The notes under the pieces are model-generated. The model was not told the DNA's origin, did no database searches, and saw only the letters and a list, made by a program, of their open reading frames with translations. This document shows positions 10,762-22,784 of a stretch of DNA of 64,000 nucleotides, piece after piece; the first letter of the stretch is position 1; the number at the start of each line of letters is the position of its first letter. The position numbers were made by a program, and so were the translations under genes. The stretch lies in NCBI RefSeq assembly GCF_020283565.1, contig NC_060061.1:31967362-32031361 (forward strand). The letters are read 5' to 3'. This stretch comes from Trifolium pratense. Lineage: Eukaryota; Streptophyta; Magnoliopsida; Fabales; Fabaceae.

Positions 10762-11742
10762 TTATAAAAAATAAATTTTTTTTCCTACAAAATAAAAAAA
10801 ACCAATTTTCTTATTTTCTGTTCCCAAAATAAAAAAAAAATTCCTACAAATTATTTTTTTTCCTACAAAATTTTAAAAATTATATTTGTTATCCTACAAA
10901 CGAATTTAAAAAAAAAATTCCTCCCAAAATAAAAAAACGAATTTTCTTATTTTACTCCCAAAATAAAGATTTACTCCGAAATAAAGTTTATTTCCAAATT
11001 AAATATTTTAAAGATTTATTTTCAAATCTCTTTAAATTAAAAAAAAACATAATCTTTAATTTTTAAAAACAAAACTTTATTTTTTTTTGTTAATCTCTTT
11101 GAATTAAAAAAAAAATAGAAGAAGAAGTTTTATTTGTGTTTTCCTCTTCTACCAAAATTATATGTGATATTAAATTATGCAGCAAAAAAAATTAAGCAAA
11201 ATTATGCTTCAATTCTTATGTGATATTAAATTGTGCAGCAACCTTAGCTTGTACTATATCTGCAGCACTAAATTACGCAGACAAAAATAAAGATTCTATT
11301 TTTTTAATTAAAAGATATTTGAAAATAAATCGTTAGATTCTTTATTTTGGGGACAAAATAAGAAAATTTAATTTTTTATTTATGCAAAAAAAGTTATTTT
11401 TGTACGAAATCTTTTTTTTTTATTTTGTAGGAAAAAAATTATTTGTAGGAAATTTTATTTTAAATTTTGGGAAAAAAAAATTCGTTTTTTTTTTGTAGGA
11501 TTTTTTTTTAAAAAAAAATTATGTGACATGGAATTTAAAAAATAAATATAAATGATTTTTTCCACGTGTACAAGCCACGTCAGCAGATTTGCACAGTCAC
11601 ATGTCCTGCTGTACACCTAGGGGGCAAAATGAGGGAATCTATTTTTTGCAGGGGGGTAAACAGAAAAAAAATCTGCATAGGGGGTAAACGAAAATTTGCT
11701 TATTTTGCAGGGGGGGTAAATGATCATTTACCCAAAAAAAAA

Positions 11743-13315
11743 TTAAAACCAAGAAAAAACTATTCCCTAGAAAAAGAAACCCCTAAAATGTCATTAAACA
11801 TCAAGACAAATAAACTAAACCTCATTAATCATAACCAAGTTTTTCTAGGGTCAGTTTAGCCGAGCCTTGTGAATAACCAATATTTTTGACGAGTTTGCGC
11901 CCATCTTGGTAAGACTATAAATGTGTAAGGATTACCTTCATAAAGAATATGGTGAAGAGATGTTCCAATCCAAATTGAAGTGGCCCTTGATAAGCATCAA
12001 TAAGTTAAGTTTAGTGATAAAAATGTCAATTTCCACATTGAACTAACTGAAACACATGTTGGAAATCATAATAGCAAATTAGATTATGAAAATATGTTTC
12101 TCGGTGGTGATTGATTGAAGAGTCTAAATCTCGATATTCTAGATTCGGTTAAGGCTCATTACACGAAAGTGTCTAATGCAAACTAAGGGTAACAAACACA
12201 ATAGTTTATATACACCCCTTGTAGCCGATACGTTTCTCAAGACACCCTTGGGACCGTTAGATCCATCTCAACAGCTCATCTTGCCTCCAAAGCCAACTGT
12301 AGTCGGTTGTCACAGACTGTTATAACAAATATTTGGCACCAAGATATACAATTCAATTACTTTTTCCTTTCACTCCTTGATCATATATCGACTTAGTTGT
12401 TGAATTGCTAACATGTTTTGGAGATACATTATCAATCGTGATTAGAGGTGAGAATATGCCATACCGGCCTACAAGGCCTTAAGGCAAAGCCTACATAGGC
12501 TCATGCCAGATCAGCCTATTTCTTTAAATAGAGCAGGCCAAAATTTTTTTATAAGCATGTTTAGTTAAATAGGTCAGGCTGCAGACCATTAAAAAAGTCT
12601 TTTTAGCTTACTAGGCCGGCCTTTTTAAGTTAATATGAATAATATTTTTATTACTGTTATTATTTGTGTATTAAAATTTGTACTTTGATTAAATTATAAA
12701 TTTATTAACTTTTTCAGTAGTTTAAGTTTATTAATCTACATTAGTTTTTCACATATAAATGTATTGTTATAAACTAGAATTGAAATATGATGACATAATA
12801 GTCAAAGTCTCTAAAATATTATGTTAAATATCAAAATGACATTGGTTTATTAGCTCATAAGTATATTTAAAAATAAATATAATTAATTATTTAAATATTT
12901 TTATATGAAATATGTTTTTAAACAGGCTAACAGACCACTTAGGCTTTCAAAAACAATTTGATGTTATTCTAAAAAGCAGTTATAAAAGATTTATGTGAAA
13001 GTTTGATTAGTTTGATTAGACGTCAGCGCTAAAACTAATCTACACTTACATCATCATTTACTTCTTAAAAAAGTTAGAAAAAGTTTAACAACAATTTCCG
13101 AAACCAAATTTTTACAATGTGTGTTTCCGAATTTAAATTATTTCTTTTTTGTTTTGGGTCAAGAATTTTTTTAAAAAAATATAAAAAAAAAAAATCATAT
13201 TCACAATTTTGGACTTATTGTTAATATGACTTATGACTCCCAAAATTAATTTTTGGAAAAATTATACTTTTCCTTAAAAAGAAGAAAGAGCATTTTGGGC
13301 ACAAAGAGTATTGGG
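11743..13315. other. Intergenic, with a decayed repeat
   Basis: No gene is seen. At about 12446-12950 there is a dispersed-repeat-like block with GCCTACAAGGCCTTAAGGC, AGCAGGCCAAA and CTAGGCCGGCC on the left, and ACAGGCTAACAGACCACTTAGG on the right. It resembles a common legume non-autonomous DNA transposon; its ends were not resolved. The rest is AT-rich spacer. Confidence 0.4.
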
Positions 13316-13395
13316 CTAAACCAAACAACAAAGCCCAAAATGCCAAAACCCGACCCTCCAATCACACTATATAACAATCTAGGGTTTATACATTT
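13316..13395 (+). promoter_or_regulatory. Core promoter of the RPL9 gene
   Basis: Upstream of the ATG at 13471 are a TATA-like box (CTATATAAC, about 13368-13376), an AGGGTTTA telo-box at 13381-13388, and GGGCTAAA / AGCCCAA motifs (about 13312-13340) resembling plant site II elements. Telo-boxes with site II motifs are a known pairing in plant ribosomal-protein promoters and drive expression in dividing cells. Confidence 0.6.
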
Positions 13396-13470
13396 CATTG
13401 CCGAGAGTGAGGTTAGAGAAGAGCCTTCGACGGAACACACTTTGTTCGATTTTTCCACCGTCACGCAAAA

Positions 13471-14843
<1,373 letters not shown>

Positions 14844-15690
14844 ATGGTGATAATTATAAGCTTATCTTTTTGTAGTTTACTTCAAGTTTCTGTTTGTGGA
14901 TTTGTATCTGTTTTGTCTCGATTAATTGTCACATTTTACATTTGCTCGTTGAGGTTGGATTTTTTGCTATCAAAGTTTTCTCTATATTGTTCTTATAAGC
15001 GTTATTCTTCGTTGTTACCTGGTATTTCACTCTTATTACCTATTTGTTGGCTAGTCATTTCACTCTTATTGCCTGTTTGTTTCGTGCTGAGTTTTTAATT
15101 GTGAGGAACATGTTAAAAATTGAATTATTATGCGGTGGTTGAATAGCACACTGAATGGTAAACTGATTTATTTGATTCAATGTGAGGTGTGTTTTCAAAA
15201 TAAAAAACTCTATCAGCCTGATGGAAACTTGGTAAAAAAAACAATAGATAATGCAATTGTTATTCATATGATCTCATGAAATCTGTTTGGTGTTAAACTG
15301 GAAATGGCAAAACATTTATATTCACTTCGATTGTGTATTTTGCAAAAATCATGCTGCTAACTTTGCCTTGTGATGTTTGTGTATTGTTATTGCTGTGATA
15401 ATAACTTGCTATATAAAAGGAAAACTAAACTTTCTTTTTAATTATGAGTTTTGTAATTTACCTGGAAACTCTTGAAGGCATCTCTCTAGCCTGTGCTAAT
15501 CGCTAGCCTTTGTTAAACGACGTTTGTACTCGAGTTTTGTGTTGAGTTTTCTTTTTAACATTGTTGTGAAGCCTTATTCTTGACCTCTGTTTTTTTTGAC
15601 AAATATTCTTGACCCCTGTTAGTCCTCTGAAATGAGTTATTTTTTTCCACCTCTTTTATGGTTTCCGTTATTTATATGATAGCCAAACAC
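14844..15690. other. RPL9 3' UTR and spacer
   Basis: The first 200-300 bp after the stop are T-rich and probably hold the 3' UTR. I see no further gene, and no clear canonical AATAAA close to the stop. Confidence 0.45.
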
Positions 15691-15691
15691 T

Positions 15692-16489
15692 TTTTAAGCG
15701 TGGCATTTTAGTATGTTGAAGGGAAAAATGTGCCCACCAAGGTGAAGTTGTTTTTTAACCATTGGATTAAATAGGGAGCACGATATTATTATAGTCTCTC
15801 ACTACTATATTTTTCCTTTCTTCCACACTCAGATCTGCTCCCACCATCCTCTAAACCAATCTCATTCTCTTGCCAGCCACCACCAGCAAACTCTGTTTAT
15901 GTTTAAACTCAAACTAATATCCCCTAAATTTAATCAACTCCCCAACCTCAACAAAATTTCTTTCCGCCACAACAATAAATTCATTTTTATCACTTGGTAG
16001 TTTATTGCTTTCAAGAATTAATGGGTTGAAAGGCTTGATTTTGTCAATGGCAATGAAGCTATAATACTACTACCAAAGTTTCTTATTAGCTCCAATGTTT
16101 CTGAAATCATTCAGATTTAGACAAAATAAAACAAAATGAGCATTAACCCATTTCCATATATCAAACAATAGGGAGATCTGAAAATGGAGGCGAACTTTGA
16201 ACAAAACACTTGACTAGAAATGGTGATTGAAAAATCACCGGCAGTGGTGTGACGGTGGCGGCTTTCCAAGTGAGTCCAAGATGGCTAGATTGACAAGGTT
16301 AAATGAGTGGGTCTTGAGTTTGGGGGTGGTCCGATGAATGGTGGGTGCAATGACTCAAGGAGGAAGATGAGTGTTTAGAATAAGTAGTGAGAGACTAATA
16401 ATATTGTGCTCTCTATTTAATCCAATTGTTAACAACTTCACCATTGACACATTTTTCCCTTCACCATACTAAATGCCACCCTTTTTAAC
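15692..16489. mobile_element. MULE-like inverted-repeat element with a gene-like filler
   Basis: Terminal inverted repeats of about 110-115 bp lie at about 15692-15808 and 16379-16489. They share GTGGCATTTTAGTATG, GAAGGGAAAAATGTG, GGTGAAGTTGTT and TGGATTAAATAG. The flanks TAGCCAAAC and TAACCAAAG match at 7 of 9 bases, consistent with an aged 9-bp target duplication. The 570-bp centre has a C-rich, leader-like part (CTCCCACCATCCTCTAAACC) and a G-rich part, but I found no long frame in it. Confidence 0.6.
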
Positions 16490-17690
16490 TAACCAAAGAA
16501 CCTCAGTGGATTCAAACAACATTCTTGATTATAATCTTACATGCTAGTATGGCAACAACCCTTTATATTTTTTGCAATCTTTGAATCCACTATTGAAGAA
16601 AGTATTTGATTTTGACAAGCTCCCGCGGCTTAATTCACTCCACCCACAATATTAACTTAGATGCACAATCTATTTGTTTGAATTTCAATCTAGCCTTGAG
16701 CACTTGATCTTATAATTCATTAACCGCTTGATTTATGTACCACAGTATATGAATTTGTGGTGTAATTCAAGATAGTGAGAATGTGTTTATCTATACTGGT
16801 CGGTTTGTATAATAGTCTCTTGCCGATATTCCCACTTTTTTTCCGGAAGCCTGACGTAGGTTCCTTGAGACCATGTACAATGGTTCAACACTCCCAACAC
16901 CACTTTTTAATTTTTCAACGCTCCACGTCATTTTCTCTTTCTTCCACATAATTATTCAAGACACATTCAACTTTTATCTTCTCCAATGATTTTTTCATTC
17001 AACACTCTACCCCACCACTTTCTCTACCCCACCACTTTTTATTTCATATTCTTATTTAAATTTATATTTTTGTTTTTATGATTACATAAAATTACAATTA
17101 TCGATTAAAATTAAAATAATTAACACTTAACGATTTATTTTTTAGTTTTTTGTAAAAAAAAACAAAATTTATTTAAATAATTTATACGATACAAATCATC
17201 TTAACTTAATTTAAAATACAACACACAAGTAACGTAATTAGTACGATACAAATAATTTAAAATTGATTTGGATTTTGATAATTATAGGGATAATTAGAAG
17301 AATTTTGGCTGTTGAAATGATTATTGGGATCCATTTCACAAAAAAAAAAAACTAATACTTCAAGATTAACACTAATAGAAAGATAATAATAAAATTAATA
17401 TAGTGAAAAAATCGATTTTTTTCCTGTGTCCAAATCAAATGAACCAAGTCTCTATTTATAGAAAAAATAAATCATGAATTTTGGTGAAAAAAATAAAAAA
17501 TTAATTTGCAACGAAATAATTGAGTTCAAAGTATTAAATGGATAAAAATCCAACCAACCAATCACAGTCAGCCACGTGGATGAATCTTATCAACTAACAC
17601 TCTCTCTCCGCGTCCAGCCCAATGGCCAGTCTCACCTTGCGTGTGTGGCACACGCGCCTGCTGTGAGCCACAAAAAACTTGCCGCGTGAT
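16490..17690. other. Intergenic, possible aged DNA-transposon remnant
   Basis: No gene is seen. From about 16868 (GAGACCATGTACAATGG) to about 17637 (CCCAATGGCCAGTCTC) the ends are weakly inverted, and the centre is very AT-rich. This resembles Harbinger-like elements whose termini contain CAATGG. No target duplication was found, so it is noted only as a possibility. Confidence 0.3.
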
Positions 17691-17695
17691 CCCCC

Positions 17696-18835
17696 TTGTC
17701 ATCCTTCAACTGTGTTGAACATTTTCATCATCTCTTTCCTCCATGTCATGTTCAACAGCCCATTCCAAAGCCTCCAATGAAGGTGGACGCAGATCCTCTG
17801 CCAACTGCTGATGCCACCTATGTCGAAGTTTATGACTGCAACATGGTTGAAGTTGTAGATGCTGCTGCTCAGATTGAGGCTGTACCTGAAGAAGAGTATG
17901 AGAAGAGGGTGCGTGAAGTATATCCCAATGCTGAGGAAGAATTGGTGGACTTCCTGAATAGGTGCAAACTCAAGAATTCTGAAGTGATGTTTTGCCCTAG
18001 GTGCAGTGCTGTGTGTGATAAAGAGGTCACTGCAGGCCTTCAAAGTGTTGTGCCTTATGCTGAAAGAAAAAGAAAATGGCCAAAGACTAAGCCAAATAAA
18101 AAAGCTTGGCCATACAAAGGAGCTAATTGGAGAAAGCCTATTACCAAAGGTCTCTCAATTCAGCAGAGGCTAGGCCCCCAAAACACTTTCAAGCCATCTG
18201 GAAGAGCACCCATTAACCAGTGGGTAAGTGGGCAGTATGTGACTTTCAATAAGAGAATGATGGAGAATGGAGGTTCTAGCAATGTTAATGTTAACATTGT
18301 TTCTGAACCTAAGGGTTCAAAAGTGGTAGCTGGAAAAGAAATGGTGAATGCTGCCACAGAAGCCAATAAGTACTCTTATAGAAACAACTATAAGGGGAAA
18401 AATCCTATGACTCGCACTCAATGGCGAAGGTTTCAAAGGAAGAAGAAATTGACAAGTAAAGATGTTGAGGCTGGGGGCAATCCCGTTGTGGCCCAGAAGG
18501 TTGAAGTGGCCAAGAGGCCAATGAAAGAAAGGCTTTCCATAATAGTGGAAGAGCCAAGAGCTGAAAATAACAAAGAGATGGTAGGAGGCGAAGATGACAT
18601 GGATGATGATGACCTCTTAGATGAGGGATAAGATTTTGACGTGATGGTTAATGTTGTGTCCATCTTGCCTTTGGAATATGACATTCCTACAGAAGTCAAT
18701 GAGGTAGAAGAAGACTTCGAGGCTCTCGATTTGGCTGATCATAAGCCAATGTGTTACTATGTTATGCAAAATGGCTGTGTCGAGGAACAGAAAGCTGTTT
18801 TTCGAAAAGCCAGATTTGGGGATGCATCACCTTCT
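17696..18835 (+). pseudogene. Ty3/gypsy gag-protease linker fragment, broken
   Basis: An open frame (17696-18631) encodes text typical of legume Ty3/gypsy polyproteins, including VEVYDCNMVEVVDAAAQIE and KLKNSEVMFCPRCSAVCDKE, with a Lys/Arg-rich C-terminal half. There is an in-frame stop just upstream of 17696, so the start is a truncation point and not a real initiation site. At 18629-18631 a TAA interrupts the frame. The same frame then resumes with NVVSILPLEYDIPTEV and HKPMCYYVMQNGCVEEQ, the segment that normally leads into the protease. Around 18793-18797 the reading moves by one base (FFEKPDLGM follows in another frame), and the homology ends near 18830. Protease, RT and integrase are missing. 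This is one nonsense change, one frameshift and truncation at both ends. Confidence 0.8.
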
Positions 18836-18870
18836 TATAGAAGGAGAAATAGCTATTGTGATGCATCGCC

Positions 18871-19394
18871 TTCTGATCATAGTCCTATATATGTGTGCGT
18901 GCGTGCGCACGGGCGTGCGCACGTGCGTGCGCGCGTGCGTGCGCGCATGCGTGCGTCCTAAGTCGCAGTCAGGGGTATATTGGTAATTTCGTATGGCGCG
19001 CCCCAGAATCAGTAGGGTTGCAAAAGTAATTCTCTTTGAAAAATTAGGCTATTTAAAAAATTGGTTTTGGATATGGATCTCTAGGTTAACTAATTGATTT
19101 TCGTATTTGGATAACCTAACCATATTAGCCTGCTTAGTAAAAAGATTTTTCCATCTTAGATCAATACATAGAAAAAGAATGGAGACATACAAAATGAATA
19201 TTCGAGGCAATAATACAGTCACCATATTTCATGGCGCCTAAATAAATAATGTTATTTGAAGACTTATGAGTTTTGTCATGGTAGACTATGAGTTAAAGTT
19301 GCTTTTTAGTTTTTTATGAAGATTTTGTGTTGTGGTAGATTTCCATCAGTTCCTATCAAGAATAGAATTGTTCCCATTGAGACTTGGTTGTGAT
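18871..19394 (+). repeat. Duplicated ~500-bp unit, copy 1
   Basis: From TTCTGATCATAGTCCTA to GAGACTTGGTTGTGAT this block is repeated at 22785-23274 in the same orientation with few differences. It starts with a GT/CG-rich tract and then contains GGGGTATATTGG, ATGGCGCGCC and a long noncoding AT-rich body. It does not match a family I can name; it may be retroelement leader or LTR sequence. It directly abuts the broken gypsy gag on its left and a LINE tail on its right. Confidence 0.85.
18890..18956. repeat. Alternating purine-pyrimidine (GTGCGC) tract
   Basis: About 67 bp is built almost entirely of GT, GC and CA steps (GTGCGTGCGCAC, then GTGCGCGCGTGC and similar), broken at one GGGC. Such tracts can adopt left-handed Z-DNA. 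Shorter copies lie at 22802-22842 and 31745-31782. Confidence 0.85.
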
Positions 19395-19810
19395 GATGGG
19401 TGGCAATGACATTGCTTTGCCATTCTCATGTTTCTGTCTTTGCTTTGCCATTTTAATGTTAATGTCAATTCCTAATGTAAGGACCGATTGATAGTAATCT
19501 GACTTAATAATAATAATGTGCCTAACTTAAGTCATTATTAGAATTATAATTTTATCATAAAAGTTGCTTGCTATCCACTCATAAAAGGTGTGAGTCCATA
19601 AAATCCATTTATGTTATGAATGGACATAGGACCCGGGTATTTGTTTTTAGCGTTGATGAGCATAAAAGCTGATTTTTGAGTGTTGGTGGGTTGTGGTTTG
19701 TTTTTAGGTGTTCTCTCCTGCTTGTTTTCCATGTTCTACTTAGCATCTCCAATTTATGGTACTTCTTGTACTATGTTGGCTTATAATAAAGTTTTGCTGA
19801 TTAAAAAAAA
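19395..19810 (+). mobile_element. 5'-truncated LINE 3' end
   Basis: The block ends with ATAATAAAGTTTTGCTGATT followed by nine or so A residues (about 19802-19810). It contains the T- and G-rich noncoding text usual in plant LINE 3' UTRs (GTTGGTGGGTTGTGG, TCTTGTACTATGTTGG). No coding part remains. The left edge is taken where the duplicated unit stops. Confidence 0.55.
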
Positions 19811-20015
19811 ATGACTTAAACTAATTGAACTTTGTTTTACATCCAAGGAACGATTTAAAGACTATCAATTTTACTCTTAAAGCTTAAATGCATAATCAAT
19901 AGTATAACGTGCCACTATGCTTTTAGTTTTAGCATCGCAACATTGATTCACACAGTGGCATAGAAAAAAAACAAAAGATTGCAACAAATAAAAGAAAAAA
20001 CACAAAAGTGGGATA

Positions 20016-20075
<60 letters not shown>

Positions 20076-20149
20076 TAACTCAATACATATGTTTGTTTTA
20101 CAGGAACAAATAAAATGAAAATTACATTCTAATTCAACTATAGACTCGC
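19811..20149. other. Spacer with microsatellite
   Basis: No gene is seen. The stretch includes the trinucleotide repeat at 20017-20073 and what would be the 3' flank of the minus-strand frame ending at 20150. Confidence 0.4.
20017..20073. repeat. (TAA)n microsatellite
   Basis: About 19 uninterrupted units of TAA. Confidence 0.95.
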
Positions 20150-20521
20150 CTATGTTGTATGCTGAAGGGAAGACCATGAAATTCCTTCAGACGGAAGCGG
20201 CGCAGGGTTAGCAATGAATGTAGGAATCTCTTCTCCAGACATTAAAATTGAAACCGAGAGTGGTAATGAGTGACCAAGTTCTCTCACAGGAGATTCAACA
20301 TCACGGCGGTTCGGGTGCCGGTTAGGAAAAAAAGTTTGTAAAAAAGGTACACGGATTATCTCAAAAAAAGCAAAGAGTAAGAAGATTACAATAAGAATAA
20401 TAGTAACATAAAAACAAATATAGATGACATTAATATAACTATTAAAGTTGTCATTAAAATGTTGTTGATGTTCATTTTCAACAACATGTTCATTTACTCC
20501 TAATACCATTCCTAGTACCAT
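20150..20521 (-). CDS. Unrecognised short protein with one membrane segment
   Basis: A single open frame of 123 aa starts MVLGMVLGVNEHVVENEH. It has a polar, Asn/His-rich N-terminus, one strongly hydrophobic segment (about residues 34-56, including FYVTIILIVIFLLFAFF), then a basic patch (NRHPNRRD) and a Pro/Ser-rich tail. I do not recognise the family. The N-terminal plus single-membrane layout is seen in ATL-type RING ligases, but no RING is present. On the minus strand a TATA-like CTATAAATAAT lies about 130 bp upstream, within a 205-bp segment that has been tandemly duplicated and joined to LINE sequence. A diverged fragment of the same coding region occurs at 22706-22765. It may be a young gene, a truncated gene or a pseudogene. 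Confidence 0.35.
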   Translation of the reverse strand: MVLGMVLGVNEHVVENEHQQHFNDNFNSYINVIYICFYVTIILIVIFLLFAFFEIIRVPFLQTFFPNRHPNRRDVESPVRELGHSLPLSVSILMSGEEIPTFIANPAPLPSEGISWSSLQHTT

Positions 20522-20585
20522 TAGGTTTTGAGCAAAGAAGAAGAAGAAAATATGGATTCTTAAGAGAAAATATGGGACATAGAAG

Positions 20586-20995
20586 CAACTCAAATAAACT
20601 TCACGTAGCAAGAAGAAAGAACATAGGAAGAGAGAATTGTAACACTACTATTATTTATAGACTTGGTGGTGTGAATTACCTGTCAACTAGTCTATATGGT
20701 TGTAGTGGGAGGAATAAGAGACTGAGGAAAGGTTTCTCCCTGGTCTGGTTGGCCTTTATGTGGGTGATTTGGAAGAGTAGGAATGAGAAGCAACCCAAAT
20801 AAACTTCACGTAGCAAGAAGAAAGAACATAGGAAGAGAGAATTGTAACACTACTATTATTTATAGACTTGGTGGTGTGAATTACCTGTCAACTAGTCTAT
20901 ATGGTTGTAGTGGGAGGAATAAGAGACTGAGGAAAGGTTTCTCCCTGGTCTGGTTGGCCTTTATGTGGGTGATTTGGAAGAGTAGGAATGAGAAG
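20586..20995 (+). repeat. Tandem duplication, 2 x 205 bp
   Basis: Two units, 20586-20790 and 20791-20995, are almost identical; the first differences are CAACTCAAAT against CAACCCAAAT. Each unit joins the putative promoter/leader of the minus-strand frame at 20150-20521 to the 3' part of a LINE reading frame. Confidence 0.92.
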
Positions 20996-21345
20996 ATTTT
21001 TAACAATGTTGTTGGGGTGGTTGAAGATGCTGTGGATTTAATCCAAAGATTGTCATGGCAATGGCACTTAAGTAAAAATGCAAAAGCACCATGCTTACTA
21101 TATGAATGGGTTTGGAATCCTGGGGACTGTTTGCTTAGGTAATGTTTCTTTGAAGTGCTGGTTTTTTGCTGACAATGTGATGGTGTTCTTCTTGCTGCTG
21201 GCGTGTTTGTGTTGGTGGGGTTTCTTGCTATTGTTTTTCTGCTGTTGCTTAGCTTCTGCTTAGTTTGTCCCCTGTTTTCTTTGCTTTTCTTTGTGTTTAG
21301 TATTGTAAGGGGTTTTAATATATCCTTGACAGTGTCTATTGTATG
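20868..21345 (+). pseudogene. LINE ORF2 C-terminal end and 3' UTR
   Basis: The plus strand encodes GRNKRLRKGFSLVWLAFM, then WVIWKSRNEKIFNN and a C-terminus ending LLYEWVWNPGDCLLR before a stop at 21140-21142. This is the standard end of plant L1-type ORF2 after the zf-RVT region. The T/G-rich text to about 21345 fits a LINE 3' UTR. The upstream RT and endonuclease are absent, and the first 130 bp of this coding piece also exist in the preceding tandem copy. Confidence 0.75.
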
Positions 21346-22705
21346 CTTTTTTTTTTAGCCTCATAGTACTCCTTGTATGTAGTAGGACTTGATCTTGTTG
21401 GAATTTAGGTTCTCTGTCATCCTTTAGGAATGAAGCCTAACTTTGGTATGAAAAGTATGCAATTCTTGTTTGTCCCAAAAGAAGTACTATGAGAGTGACA
21501 AATGAAGCCTTCCAACATACATACATATTACATGTCATTGATACTTTTAGACTGCTTGAATTCATTGATTCTAACTCTGCATATTAATAAAATGTTTGTT
21601 TTTTCTAATTAATTAATAAAACTTTATGTAACAAAAAATAAAAATAAACGTGCACACAGGGTAGTTTTTTTTCTTTCCTTTCTTACAAATAATGTGTACA
21701 TGAAGTCATGTAATGGAGTTAGTGGGCTTGGTGGGGATAGCAAAGTCTTTTGCACACAAAAAATTATTACCATATACATGGGAATAAAAGTTCCCACCAT
21801 TATCACTTGGGAATAAAACTCCACTCTTCATGGGAAAAAAACTCTCCCGGGTATAATTTGTTCCAAGGAATAAATTTGTATTCTTTTATAACAAACATAG
21901 GTATATTTATTTCCAACCTCCTATTCCCGGGAATAAATTTTACAACTCTGAAACAAACACACCCTAAAAGATTATAATTTTTTGTGAGAGATAAATACAA
22001 GAGCTAATTAAAAAAAAGTGAGGTTTACACATTAATTGACTTTTGCTAAATACCAAAAGCCTTTTCTAAAATAAAAACAAAATCCATAAAGAAGTAATTT
22101 TAATATATTTTTTAAGTCGGAATATGTAGATTTAAAAAAAAAAACTCTCCTCTAATGACATAAATTAGGCAATCAATATGATTTTGTCTTCCTACTTTTT
22201 TTTCTTTATTATCAGTATTTTTTTGTCCTTCATGTTTGATTTTTTCAACAATTATGTGTGGAAGTGGTTGCTTACTTCTTTCCTTATATTTGCAAATATA
22301 ATTTTTATTATAAATATGATTTGGTCAGCTCATGCTTGCCCTACACATGGGTTTGGCAGAAGTGAAAGGGCGAGAAATTCAATCCAAGATAATTCACATA
22401 TTTATGGTGTGTTAGATATTCTCATTGGTCTAAAACATTGGGCCCGCATAAAATAAGTTTTTGAAATTTTTATAAGTTAGAATTTGTCTCGTATATGATA
22501 ATTAATTTTAAATTTATATAAGTTCGAAATTATCCCGTATAAAGTATTTTTTAAAAAATAAAATTAAAATTTATAACTTGTCTCACATTTAATAAATATT
22601 CCTCAATTTTATCATTTAGAATTTATCTTGTACAGATAGTTAATTTGAAATTTATATAAGTTAGAACTTATCCCGTATAAAATAAGTTTTTTCAAATTTT
22701 TATAA
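21346..22705. other. Spacer with a hAT-like MITE
   Basis: No gene is seen. At about 21760-21968 are repeated GGGAATAAA phrases facing inverted TTATTCCC phrases, ending in GAAACAAACACACCC. This is the terminal sequence of a common legume hAT-like MITE (compare 37588-37868). From about 22440 to 22700 there are three diverged copies of a roughly 85-bp phrase containing ATAAGTT(A/C)GAA-TTATCCCGTATA, a degenerate tandem repeat. Confidence 0.45.
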
Positions 22706-22765
22706 TTTAGAGACAACATTAACAGAACTATCAAAGTTGTTATTCCCATTAATGTTCATTTACCA
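22706..22765 (-). pseudogene. Fragment related to the 20150-20521 frame
   Basis: On the minus strand GTAAATGAACAT and AACAACTTTGATAGTTCTGT correspond to GTAAATGAACAT and GACAACTTTAATAGTTATAT in the start of the 20521 frame, with the middle part deleted. Only about 55 bp survive. It lies directly left of copy 2 of the duplicated 500-bp unit. Confidence 0.45.
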
Positions 22766-22784
22766 TCACTGTTTATTTACTCTT

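Larger units (their letters stand above)
10002..11733. mobile_element. Mutator-type long-TIR element (outer, non-autonomous)
   Basis: Inverted repeats of roughly 205 bp lie at 10002-10207 and about 11523-11733. Each starts with the palindrome GGGTAAATGATCATTTACCC and continues with CCCCTGCAAAATAAGC, ACATGTGACTGTGCAAATC and CTGACGTGGCTTGTACAC. Exactly nine A residues flank both sides (9993-10001 and 11734-11742), which fits a 9-bp Mutator-type target duplication, although homopolymers make this weaker. The interior is AT-rich and noncoding, and it contains the second element at 10232-10761. No transposase is present. Confidence 0.85.
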
